Of a stretch of DNA of 64,000 bases, positions 17,046 to 37,561 are shown one piece after another; positions within the stretch are counted from its first letter, which is position 1, and every line of letters starts with the position of its first letter. Both the position numbers and the translations under genes were made by a program. The notes under the pieces were generated by a model. The model was not told the origin of the DNA, ran no database searches, and saw only the letters and a list, made by a program, of their open reading frames with translations. The stretch is taken from positions 186,001-250,000 of the forward strand of contig JAXLRU010000004.1 of the NCBI GenBank assembly GCA_046330935.1, read 5' to 3'. The stretch comes from JAXLRU01 sp046330935. Lineage in GTDB: Bacteria > Actinomycetota > Actinomycetes > Actinomycetales > Kineosporiaceae.

Positions 17046-17821
17046 TCAGCCCGCCACGGCCAGGACGCCGCGGGCATGGAACAGCCCCCGCTCCACCTCG
17101 TGCTGCAGGTGCCGCGCGAACCCGGGGAACGCCGTCCCGAAGAAGTAGAAGTGCCCGCCGGGGTAGAGCCGCTGCTCGAACCGGCCGGAGGTCTCCTTGC
17201 GCCACGCGGGCATGGCGGCGGGCGGCGCCCACCGGTCGTCGGTGCCGCCGAAGGCCGTCAACGCGCAGCTCAGCGGCCCGCGCGTGGGGTCGGGACGGTA
17301 GGTGTCGACGGCGCGCAGGTCGGCCCGCACGGTGGGCAGGAGGCGCTCGCGCAGCTCGGGCATGTCCCGGACCTCGGGCGGGGTGCCGCCCATGGCGACG
17401 AGGACGTCGAGCAGCGCGTCGTCGTCGAGCTCGTGCAGGCGCTTGCGGGCCAGCTCCTGGAACGTCGGGGCGACGCGGCCCGACACGCCCACCCACACCG
17501 GGCCGGTCCCCTCGTCCTCCAGCGTCCGCGCGACCTCCAGCGCGACGACGGCGCCCAGGGAGTGCCCGAACAGCGCGACGGGCGTGCCGTCGAGCCAGGG
17601 CCGGACGTCGGCGGCGACCTGCGCGACGAGCCCGCGCATGTCCCCGATCGGCTCCTGCGCGGCGCGCCGACCGCGGCCGGGGAGGTCGAGCAGCAGCAGG
17701 TCCCACGAGGGGGGCAGCGACCGCGACAGCGGGTGGTAGGCCGAGGCCGACCCCCCGGCGTGGTGGACGCCGATCAGCCGCACGGGCGGGCGCTGCGGGC
17801 TGCGGGGGCGAAGGAAGGCGC

Positions 17822-17825
<4 letters not shown>
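17046..17825 (-). CDS. Type II thioesterase
   Basis: 259-residue alpha/beta hydrolase of the size and sequence of external PKS/NRPS thioesterases. Motifs: VHHAGGSASAYHPL near the N-terminus, nucleophile elbow LFGHSLGAVVAL, the acid in FGGTDDRW and the catalytic His in YPGGHFYFF. Such enzymes release wrong or stalled acyl groups from carrier domains. The ATG overlaps the stop of the upstream PKS gene (ATGA), so it is coupled to PKS expression. It is an editing enzyme rather than the chain-release enzyme; no thioesterase domain is fused to any PKS here. Confidence 0.9.
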
Positions 17826-20350
<2,525 letters not shown>

Positions 20351-20394
20351 GCTGCTCCTCAGGGTTGGTGCCGGGCCGGCGGGGGCGGGGCGGG

Positions 20395-29916
<9,522 letters not shown>

Positions 29917-29921
29917 CGCGG

Positions 29922-29939
29922 CTCACGGTCCTCACGGTC
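29922..29939 (-). repeat. Direct repeat before the large PKS gene
   Basis: Two adjoining copies of CTCACGGTC (GACCGTGAG on the coding strand) end six bases before the ATG of the 29916 gene. They include its ribosome site. SARP regulators bind short direct repeats near such promoters, but spacing here is 9 bp rather than the usual 11 or 22 and no promoter is recognised, so a regulatory role is only a guess. Confidence 0.3.
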
Positions 29940-30065
29940 GAGCTGACACCTGTGAGGAGCGTGATCGAGGGCGGTGGGGGCGGGGTGGTGGCGAACTGTT
30001 CCGCCGCTCGGCGGCCGCTTGAGTGCCTTCATGATCGATTCATCCGGCCGGCACGGGAGGGTGAT

Positions 30066-30112
30066 GCTTACACCTTACGCCGACAGCACCGTGTAGGGTG
30101 TAAGGTGTAAGC
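30066..30112 (+). promoter_or_regulatory. 13-bp inverted repeat operator before AlbA_2 gene
   Basis: GCTTACACCTTAC at 30066-30078 and GTAAGGTGTAAGC at 30100-30112 are a perfect inverted repeat with 21 bases between. The right side also carries the half-site GTGTA three times (GTGTAGGGTGTAAGGTGTAAG). The element is AT-richer than its surroundings and lies 19 bases before the ATG of the AlbA_2-type gene. Likely an operator, perhaps for autoregulation. Confidence 0.6.
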
Positions 30113-30131
30113 ACGGGCGAAAGGGGGGGTC

Positions 30132-31901
30132 ATGACTCTGTCGGATCTTGACGCGCTGCTCACCGAGCTCAGGGCGTTCGGCACCGACCACGCGACCATC
30201 GAGGCGAAGCGGGCCAAGGCGGGCCTGCCCGAGACGACGCACGAGACGCTGAGCGCCTTCGCCAACGCCGAGGGGGGCTGCCTCCTGCTCGGCGTGGACG
30301 AGGCGGGCGGCACCTTCCCCGTCACCGGGGTCGACGATCCCCGGCAGGTGCTGAGCGACCTCCAGTCCTTGTGCTCCCTGATGGAGCCGCCGCTGCGGCC
30401 CCAACTCGACCTCCTGGCGCATCCGGACGGCGCCGTCGTCAGCGCGTGGATCGCGCCGGTCCCCCGTGATCGCAGGCCGTGCCACCGGCGCCCGGACGGT
30501 CCGACGACCTCGTCGTTCGTCCGGGTGGGCGACGCCGACCAACGCCTCACGCCGACCGAAGTCGCGGCCCTGCTGACCAGCACCTCGGGTCATGACCACT
30601 CGTCCGCGCCGGCGCCACCCGAGGGGGAGATCGACGACGCCGCCTCGGCCGAGTTCGTCGCCCGGCTGAGGAGCGAGAGCCCGCGATACCGCGACGTCCC
30701 CGCCGACACGCTCCTTCACCAGTGGGGAGCGACGACCTCGAACGGCAGACCCACCCTGGCCGGCCTCCTCCATCTCGGCACGGCACCCCAGCGTCACTCG
30801 GCGGCGGCGCGGGTGACCTACCGGCGCCTTCCCCGTCCCGGCGATCCCGCCGGGACACGGTTCAGCGGTCGCCATCTCGAAGGGACCGTGGGCGAACTGC
30901 TGGACGACGTCCTCGACGCCGTACGCGCGGACCTCACCACCGTGCAGGTCGTCGACGGTGGCGCGGTCCGCGACGACACGGACGTCCCCCTGGAGGCTCT
31001 GAGGGAACTGCTCTCCAACGCGCTGGTGCACCGGAGCCTGGCCCCGACCGAGCGCGACAGCAGCGTCCTCGTCGAGGTGGACCAGGACGCCGTGACCATC
31101 GTGAGCCCGGGCTGCCTGCACGGTTCCGCCGACACCTCCTCCCTCGGGTTGGCCTCGATCGCGGGCGTACGGAACCTCTGCCTCGTCCGGCTCGGCGAGC
31201 GCCTGCGCACGCCGTCCGGGGCCCGCATCGTCGAGCATCAGACATCGGGGATCGCCGCTGCCGACCGGGCTTGTCATCGCCGCGGCACCGCCCCCGCGCT
31301 CTTCCTGGATCGCGCCGCCAGCTTCCAGGCGACGCTGCTGCGAGGCCCCCTGCCCACCGCGGGCGCCCACAACCTGCTGTCGTCCACCCGCGCGTCGGTG
31401 AGCGAGGACGGGCGACGCCTCGTCGCCCTCGCCCTACGCCTGCGCCGACTGCGGGAGTCGATCGCCGGTAGCGCGCTGCCTGCCACGATCCTCGACGCCC
31501 ACCTCGCCGCGCGCGCCCTGGCCCCGTCGACCGTCGAGGACGCGGCGGTGGAACTGCGGGCCCTGGAGGACGCAGGGGTCCTTCGCCGCTCGCGCATCCG
31601 CCGCTACCCCGCCTGGGAACTCGTGTCGGGCGAGTCGGAGGTGCCTCAGCCTCGGTCGAGAGGTCGGGCCAGCCGGGTGCCGGACGTCGTGGCGGCCTTG
31701 CGGGGAGCACCGCAAGCCACGCTCACCGCGAAGCAGATCGGGGAGGCTCTGGGGCTCACCTCGCCGACCTCCCGGAACCGCTGGCTACGCAGAGCGGAGG
31801 ACGACGGGCTCATCGAGTACACGGGCGACAACCCCTTCGACCCCACCGGTGCCTACCGGCTGACGGCGAAGGGCAGGCTGTACCGAGCGCGCGGGACGTG
31901 A
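30132..31901 (+). CDS. AlbA_2 / GHKL-ATPase type putative transcriptional regulator
   Basis: 589 residues. The N-terminal domain (about 15-150) matches the AlbA_2/Schlafen-like fold: IEAKRAKAG, then FANAEGGCLLLGVDEAGG and a SFVRVGDADQRLTP ending. The middle contains a GHKL-type segment, LEALRELLSNALVHRSL followed by VEVDQDAVTIVSPGCL. The C-terminus has winged-helix features (TAKQIGEALGLTSPTSRNRWLRRAEDDGLI). These proteins are usually regulators or defence-linked ATP-binding proteins. It is the only rightward gene inside the PKS block, divergent from the big PKS gene, with a strong AAGGGGGGG ribosome site and a palindromic operator upstream. It could control the cluster or be an unrelated insertion. 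Confidence 0.7.
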   Translation: MTLSDLDALLTELRAFGTDHATIEAKRAKAGLPETTHETLSAFANAEGGCLLLGVDEAGGTFPVTGVDDPRQVLSDLQSLCSLMEPPLRPQLDLLAHPDGAVVSAWIAPVPRDRRPCHRRPDGPTTSSFVRVGDADQRLTPTEVAALLTSTSGHDHSSAPAPPEGEIDDAASAEFVARLRSESPRYRDVPADTLLHQWGATTSNGRPTLAGLLHLGTAPQRHSAAARVTYRRLPRPGDPAGTRFSGRHLEGTVGELLDDVLDAVRADLTTVQVVDGGAVRDDTDVPLEALRELLSNALVHRSLAPTERDSSVLVEVDQDAVTIVSPGCLHGSADTSSLGLASIAGVRNLCLVRLGERLRTPSGARIVEHQTSGIAAADRACHRRGTAPALFLDRAASFQATLLRGPLPTAGAHNLLSSTRASVSEDGRRLVALALRLRRLRESIAGSALPATILDAHLAARALAPSTVEDAAVELRALEDAGVLRRSRIRRYPAWELVSGESEVPQPRSRGRASRVPDVVAALRGAPQATLTAKQIGEALGLTSPTSRNRWLRRAEDDGLIEYTGDNPFDPTGAYRLTAKGRLYRARGT

Positions 31902-31966
31902 CGCCAGTGCCCGGTGGGACGGTTCGTACGGATGACGTGCGGAAGTGTCCCGCCGAGCAGCACCCG

Positions 31967-32833
31967 TCAGCGCAGCGCCGCCGCGACCCGGCCCGTGAAC
32001 TGCGCGAACCCCTCGGGGTCCGGCTCGTCGTCTGTGGGCTGCAGCACGACCGCGTCAGCGCCGACGTCAGCCAGGCGGCGGACGGCGTCCGCGACCTCCT
32101 CCACGCCTCCCGCCACCCCGGCGGTCGGGTCGGTGATCCCCCACCGCTGCTTCGATCGGGCCAGGCGCTCCGCCGCGTCGGGGCCGATCGCGGCGAGCAG
32201 GTTGACGGTGATGCGGTGCTCGCGGCCGGCGCCGGCCGCCGCGCGGCCCTGTTCGATCAGCGCGCACGCCGCACGGACACCGTCCGGCCCCAGGTCGGCC
32301 GTGAGCAGGCTGCCGTCGGCGACCTCCCCCGCCAGCCGCAGCGTCTTCGGGCCCTGCCCGCCCGCGTGGACGCCGAGGTGCGCGGCCGGCGGCCAGCCCA
32401 ACCTCACGCCGTCCAGCCTGACGTAGCGGCCCTGGGTGCTGACCTCCTCGCCGTCGAGCAGGGCGCGCAACGCCAGGGTGTACTCCCGCAGCAGCGTCAG
32501 CGGGGACTCGACCCTGGCGCCCACCTGCGCCATCCACGACTGGACGCCGTGGCCCACGCCCGGGATCAGCCGCCCCGGGAACAGCCGGTGCAGGGTCGCC
32601 AGCTCCATCGCCGTCAGCGCCACGTTGCGCAGCGGGGTGGGCATGAGGCCGACGCCCACGCGCAGGTGCTGGGTCCAGGCGAGCACCGCCGCGGCGGTGG
32701 CCAGGCCCGACTCGAGGAAGCAGTCCTCCCACAGCCACAGCTCCGGCACGCCCGCGTCCTCCGCGGCCTGCGCGAACCCCCGCAGGCGCTCCGGTGGCAG
32801 CGACGGCAGGAACACGCACCCGATCGTGGTCAC
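31967..32833 (-). CDS. LLM-class (F420-dependent type) oxidoreductase
   Basis: 288 residues of the luciferase-like monooxygenase TIM barrel: VPELWLWEDCF, RVGVGLMPTPLRN, LFPGRLIPGVGHG and VHAGGQGPKTLRLAGEVADG are landmark strands, and GVAGGVEEVADAVRRLADVGADAVVLQP closes the barrel. Members use F420 or FMN to oxidise or reduce small molecules. It lies between the PKS genes, 170 bases after the stop of the fully reducing PKS and on the same strand, with repeat copy 3 between. It may tailor the polyketide; substrate is unknown. GTG start with a modest GCCGAG ribosome site. Confidence 0.8.
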   Translation of the reverse strand: MTTIGCVFLPSLPPERLRGFAQAAEDAGVPELWLWEDCFLESGLATAAAVLAWTQHLRVGVGLMPTPLRNVALTAMELATLHRLFPGRLIPGVGHGVQSWMAQVGARVESPLTLLREYTLALRALLDGEEVSTQGRYVRLDGVRLGWPPAAHLGVHAGGQGPKTLRLAGEVADGSLLTADLGPDGVRAACALIEQGRAAAGAGREHRITVNLLAAIGPDAAERLARSKQRWGITDPTAGVAGGVEEVADAVRRLADVGADAVVLQPTDDEPDPEGFAQFTGRVAAALR

Positions 32834-32872
32834 CTCGGCAGCCTACGCACGCCCCTCCCCCGCCTGCCCCAC

Positions 32873-32922
32873 GCTTGGGGGACGTTCCTCGCGCTCATAC
32901 CGCGCAGATGCTCCCCAAAGGC
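32873..32922 (-). repeat. Dispersed palindromic repeat, copy 3
   Basis: Same 48-bp design as copy 1, with one arm altered (GCTTGGGGGA against TCCCCAAAGGC). The inner TCCTCGCG-CTCATACCGCG part is nearly identical to copy 1. It lies between the end of the PKS at 33005 and the LLM gene start. Confidence 0.8.
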
Positions 32923-33004
32923 TGGGCGGGCGTGGGCACGGAGACGCCACAGGGACGGTCCACGGCGTGAAGCACCGTGGACCGTCCCCGGGCAGGAGCA
33001 GAGC

Positions 33005-36000
33005 TCACTCGGCGGCAGCGGCCAACCGCGTGCACAGCTCCCCGGCGAGCGCCTTGGACGACCCGTACGTCCACAGCAGGGTCGGCGACAGCTTCAGCCC
33101 GAACGCGGACTCGAGCCGGTTGCGCAGCTCGAGCCCCATCAGCGAGTCGAGCCCGAGCGCCTTGAACGGCGTCTCGCGGTCCACGGAGGCGGGGTCGAGC
33201 CGGAGCACGCGCCCCACGAGCTGGCGCACCTTGCCCTCGACCAGCTCCACGCGCTCGCCGTCGGCGGCGGCGGCCAGCGAGGCCAGGAACTCCGAGCCAC
33301 CGGAGGACGCGGGCGCCCCAGACATCGAGGCCGCCCGCAGCACCGCCCAGGTGGGCTGGGCTGCGGTGTCGGGGTAGGCGTCGAACCACTGGCGCAGGTT
33401 CATCGGCACGTACCCGACGGCGGGCGACACCTCCGAGGCGGGCGCGGCGAGGAACGACTCCAGCGCCGCCCACCCCTCGGAAGCCGTGAAGGACCCCATG
33501 CCCCGGTCGGACAGTCGGGCCCCGCGGTGGTCGCCCGCGGCGGCGAGGCCGATCTCGGCGAAGGGACCCCACTGAACGGCGAGCCCGGGCAGCCCGCGCC
33601 GGCGCCGGGCGGCCATCAAGGCGTCCATCGCCGCATTGGCGGCGGCGTAGGCGGCCTGGCCGGCGTTGCCGATCAGCGACGCGGCCGACGAGAACGCGAC
33701 GAACAGGTCGAGCGGGTCGGACGCGGTGGCCGCGTCGAGGGTCAGGGCGCCGCTGATCTTCGGCGCGAGCACCCTGTCCACCTGCGACGCCTGCACGTTG
33801 AGGATCGTCGCGTCGTCGAGCAGGCCCGCGGCGTGGACGACGCCCCGCAGCGGCGGCATCGTGGCGCGCACCTTGTCGAGCAGCTCGGTGACGGACTCGG
33901 CGGAGGCGACGTCGGCCGAGAACACCTCGACCGCCGTCCCCGACGCCCGCAGGGCCTCGAGGGCGTCCGATGCGGCGGCGGACGGCGCGGAGCGGCCCAC
34001 GAGCGCGAGCGCCCCGGCGCCCCGGGAGGCGAGGAACGAGGCCAGCGACACCCCGAGCGCCCCGAGACCGCCGGTGATCAGGTAGGTGCCGTCGGCCCGC
34101 AGCCGGCCCCCGCTGAACGCGGCGGGCACGACCGACGTCACCGACGACGGGTCGGTGAGCACGAACTTGCCGATGTGCCGCCCCTGCGCCATCTCGCGGA
34201 ACGCCTCGGCGGCGTCCGCGAACGGGTACTCGGCGACGGGCAGCGGCGCGATCGCCCCGGACGCCACGTGCTGCCAGGCCTGCGCGAACAGCGCGGCGAA
34301 GCGGGCGGGGCGCCGGCTCATCAGGCCCGCGAGGTCGACCGCGGCGAAGGAGATGCCCTTGCGGAAGGCGGACAGCGAGACGGGCGTCCCGGCGTAGATG
34401 TTCTTCTTGCCGACCTCGACGAACCGGCCGTCCTCGGCGAGCGCGTCGAGCCCGAGCGGGATGTTCGCGCCGGTCAGCGAGTTGAGGACGACGTCGACGC
34501 CCGCCCCGCCCGTCACCGCGGCGACGCCGTCGGCCCACGACAGGTCGCGGCTGTCGAAGACGTGCTCGATGCCCTGCTCGCGCAGCCACGCCCGCTTCGA
34601 CTCCGACCCGGCCGTCGCGATCACCGTGGCGCCGAGGTGCCGGGCGACGGCGACGGCGGCGAGGCCCAGCCCGCCCGTCGCGGAGTGGATCAGCACGGTC
34701 TCGCCCGCCGACAGCCGGGCCAGGTCGTGCAGGCCGTACCAGGCGGTGAGGAGCACGAGCGGCAGGCCGACGGCGTCGGCGTCCGACAGGTGCGCGGGCA
34801 CCGGCACCACATGCTCGACGTCGACGGTCACGTGCGTCGCGATCGACCCGAACGCGCAGGCCACGACGCGGTCGCCCACCGAGAACCCGGTGACACCGGA
34901 GCCGACGGCGACGACGCGGCCCACGGCCTCACCGCCGAGCAGGTCGGCGCCCGCGCTGGTGTCGGGGTAGGTGCCCATGGCCTTCATGACGTCGATGAAG
35001 TTCAGCGCGGCACCGCTGACCTCGATCTCGACCTGCCCGGCGGCGGGGGCGCGGCGGGCGAGCGGGCGGAACTCCAGGCCCTCCCACACCCCCGGGGTGG
35101 CGGGGACGAGGCGGAACGGCTGCGCGGGGGTCGCCCATGGCGCCACCTCGGAGCCCTCCTCGGGCGCGGAACCCTCGACGAGGCGGCCCGCCCAGCGCCG
35201 CGGCCCGCGCAGCACCACCTGGTCGTCGGCGAGGTCGGCGGCGCCGGGTTCGGTGCCGAGCAGTTCGGCGGCGAGCGCGGGCGCCCAGCCTGCGGCCGCG
35301 GGGTCGACGTCGAGCAGCCGGGTGCGCAGCTCGGGGTGCTCGCGGCGGGCGACCCGCCCGAAGCCCCAAGCCAGCGCGGCGGCCGGGTCGGGGACCACGC
35401 CGTCGCCGTCCACGACCTGGGCGCGAGCGGTGACGATCGCGAGCTGCGGCGGCGTGGGCTGCCCGGACGCGGCGCGGACGACGTCGGCGAGGTCGGTGAG
35501 GATCGCCGAGCGCCGGGCCGCGTCGTTGGCGGTGCCGGGCACGAGGAACGCGACGCCCGCGGCGACGGGGGAGGCGAGCGCGGCGGCCAGCTGTTCGCGC
35601 AGCCCGGCCGCGAGGGCGAGGACGGCGGTGGAGGCGCCCCGGGCGGACAGGGCCGCCGCGACGTCCCCGGCGCCGTCGACGCCCGCACCCACGACGACCC
35701 AGCGCGACGGCGTGGGTCCGTCAGCGGCGTCCGCCCCGGCCGTGGCCTCCTGCGTCACCACCTCGCCGGTCGCCTCGAACGCGAGCCGGAACACGCGCGG
35801 GTCCTGCTCGGCACCGGCGTCACCGCCGAGGTCGAGCGGCTGCAGGCGCAACCCGCGCATCGACAGCAGGGGGTGCCGGTCGGCGTCGAAGACGTCCAGG
35901 TCGACGACGTGGTCCCCGACGATCCGCGCGGTCGACCACACGTCGGTGACGGCCGTGTCGAGCCCGGTGAACGCCTCGTGCAGGTCGATCCGGTCGACGG

Positions 36001-37561
36001 CCACGGGGACGACGGCACCCGAGTCCGCGTCAGCGCCGGCGACGAGCGCGAGGCAGGCCTGCAGCGCGGCGTCCCACAGCGCGGGGTGCAGGGCGCCGGC
36101 GCGGGCCGAGGCGCGGCACGCCTGCGGCAGGACGACGCGGGCGAGCACCCCGGCGTCGCCGGCGTGCAGCTGCGTGATGCCCTGGAACGCGGGGCCGTAG
36201 CCGAGGCCGCGGGCCGCCCACCCGGCGTAGAAGTCGGCGGGCGAGGGCCCGTCGGCGTCCAGCAGCGCGGCGGGGAACGCGGGCGCCGAGGGCGCCGCAC
36301 CCGAGGTCCGCACCCGGGCGGTCGCGTGCGTCGTCCACGACGTCGACCCCTCGGGCAGCGACTGGAGGACGAACGATCCACCCTGGGCGACGTCGTCCCG
36401 CCACGTCACGGACGCCGCGACGGGGGCGTCGTCGGGCAGCGTGAGGTCGCTGAGGAACCGCACGCCGGTGACGGCGGCGGGCAGCGCGCCGGAGCGGGCG
36501 CGGGCGGCGGCCAGGAGGAGCGCGAGCTGCCCGGTGCCGGGCAGGACGGTGGCGTCGTGCACCTGGTGGTCGCGCAGCCAGGGGGCGGCGTCGACGCCGA
36601 GGGCCAGCGCGCCCGTCCACGCGTCGGCCTCGGTCGGCGACGGCGTGAGGGTCACCTCGAAGCCGGAGCCCGAGGCGTCGGAGCGCCGGCGCGCGGCGGG
36701 CACCCAGTACGACTGCCGCTGCCAGGGGAACTCGGGCAGGGCGACGGGCGATCCCGCCTGCCCGGCGAACGGCTCCAGCCCGGCGGCGTATGCCTTCGCG
36801 AACGAGCGCGCGAGGTCGGCTGGGGCGCCCTGGTCGCGGCGCAGCGAGGTCAGGGTGGCGGGCGGGTCGGCCTGCAGGGCGGCGAGCTGCTCGATCGCGG
36901 GCCCGAGGATGGCGTGCGGGCTGATCTCGACGACGTGCGTGACGCCCGCCTCGAACGCCTTCGCGAGCGTGTCGGCGAACAGCACGGGCCGGCGCAGGTT
37001 GGCCGTCCAGTACGCGGCGTCGAGCTGGCTGCCGTCGAGGGCCTCCACCAGCACGGTCGAGAAGATCGGCACGTCGCCGGCGCGCGGCGTGACCTCGGCG
37101 AGCGCCGTCATCAGGTCGGGGCCCAGCTCCTCCATCTGCGGGCTGTGGGAGGCGTAGTCGACGTTGACGAGGCGGCAGAAGGTGCCCTCGGCGTCGAGCA
37201 GCTCCTTCAGCACGAGCACCGCGTCGGTGTCGCCCGAGAGCACGCACGAGCGGGGGCCGTTGTTGACGGCGATCGACACCTGCTCCTCGAACCCGGCCAG
37301 CGCGGCCTGGGCGCCGGCGAGGTCGAGGTCGACGGCGAGCATGCGGCCCTTGCCGGAGGTGCGGCGGGCGATCGCGGAGCGGCGGGCCATCACGAGGGCG
37401 CCGTCGCGGTAGGACAGGTGCCCGGCGAACGTGGACGCCGTCACCTCGCCCTGGGAGTGCCCGATCACGACGTCGGGGGTGACTCCCGCGGCCCGCCACA
37501 GCTCGGCGATGCCCAGCGACACCGCCCACAGCACGGGCTGGAGCATGTCGATGCGGGTCAT
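33005..37561 (-). CDS. Type I PKS, C-terminal portion: (AT)-DH-ER-KR-ACP
   Basis: 1518 residues from ATG 37561. It begins inside the AT at MTRIDMLQPVLWAV; the AT Ser36 is in VIGHSQGEV and YASH at 136-139 indicates methylmalonyl-CoA. DH near 329 reads HQVHDATVLP, with Asp where the motif has Gly, and DAALQ as the second motif. ER carries LNFIDVMKAMG and the NADPH loop HSATGGLGLAAV (near 953). KR has ITGGLGALG (near 1157), LLDD (B-type) and Tyr near 1302. ACP has LGLDSLM near 1467. Together with the gene at 37558-39381 this is one fully reducing KS-AT-DH-ER-KR-ACP module whose frame is broken at 37.57 kb. The ATG overlaps the upstream stop (ATGA) and has GGGGAGGAG before it, so separate translation is possible. 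Confidence 0.85.
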   Translation of the reverse strand: MTRIDMLQPVLWAVSLGIAELWRAAGVTPDVVIGHSQGEVTASTFAGHLSYRDGALVMARRSAIARRTSGKGRMLAVDLDLAGAQAALAGFEEQVSIAVNNGPRSCVLSGDTDAVLVLKELLDAEGTFCRLVNVDYASHSPQMEELGPDLMTALAEVTPRAGDVPIFSTVLVEALDGSQLDAAYWTANLRRPVLFADTLAKAFEAGVTHVVEISPHAILGPAIEQLAALQADPPATLTSLRRDQGAPADLARSFAKAYAAGLEPFAGQAGSPVALPEFPWQRQSYWVPAARRRSDASGSGFEVTLTPSPTEADAWTGALALGVDAAPWLRDHQVHDATVLPGTGQLALLLAAARARSGALPAAVTGVRFLSDLTLPDDAPVAASVTWRDDVAQGGSFVLQSLPEGSTSWTTHATARVRTSGAAPSAPAFPAALLDADGPSPADFYAGWAARGLGYGPAFQGITQLHAGDAGVLARVVLPQACRASARAGALHPALWDAALQACLALVAGADADSGAVVPVAVDRIDLHEAFTGLDTAVTDVWSTARIVGDHVVDLDVFDADRHPLLSMRGLRLQPLDLGGDAGAEQDPRVFRLAFEATGEVVTQEATAGADAADGPTPSRWVVVGAGVDGAGDVAAALSARGASTAVLALAAGLREQLAAALASPVAAGVAFLVPGTANDAARRSAILTDLADVVRAASGQPTPPQLAIVTARAQVVDGDGVVPDPAAALAWGFGRVARREHPELRTRLLDVDPAAAGWAPALAAELLGTEPGAADLADDQVVLRGPRRWAGRLVEGSAPEEGSEVAPWATPAQPFRLVPATPGVWEGLEFRPLARRAPAAGQVEIEVSGAALNFIDVMKAMGTYPDTSAGADLLGGEAVGRVVAVGSGVTGFSVGDRVVACAFGSIATHVTVDVEHVVPVPAHLSDADAVGLPLVLLTAWYGLHDLARLSAGETVLIHSATGGLGLAAVAVARHLGATVIATAGSESKRAWLREQGIEHVFDSRDLSWADGVAAVTGGAGVDVVLNSLTGANIPLGLDALAEDGRFVEVGKKNIYAGTPVSLSAFRKGISFAAVDLAGLMSRRPARFAALFAQAWQHVASGAIAPLPVAEYPFADAAEAFREMAQGRHIGKFVLTDPSSVTSVVPAAFSGGRLRADGTYLITGGLGALGVSLASFLASRGAGALALVGRSAPSAAASDALEALRASGTAVEVFSADVASAESVTELLDKVRATMPPLRGVVHAAGLLDDATILNVQASQVDRVLAPKISGALTLDAATASDPLDLFVAFSSAASLIGNAGQAAYAAANAAMDALMAARRRRGLPGLAVQWGPFAEIGLAAAGDHRGARLSDRGMGSFTASEGWAALESFLAAPASEVSPAVGYVPMNLRQWFDAYPDTAAQPTWAVLRAASMSGAPASSGGSEFLASLAAAADGERVELVEGKVRQLVGRVLRLDPASVDRETPFKALGLDSLMGLELRNRLESAFGLKLSPTLLWTYGSSKALAGELCTRLAAAAE

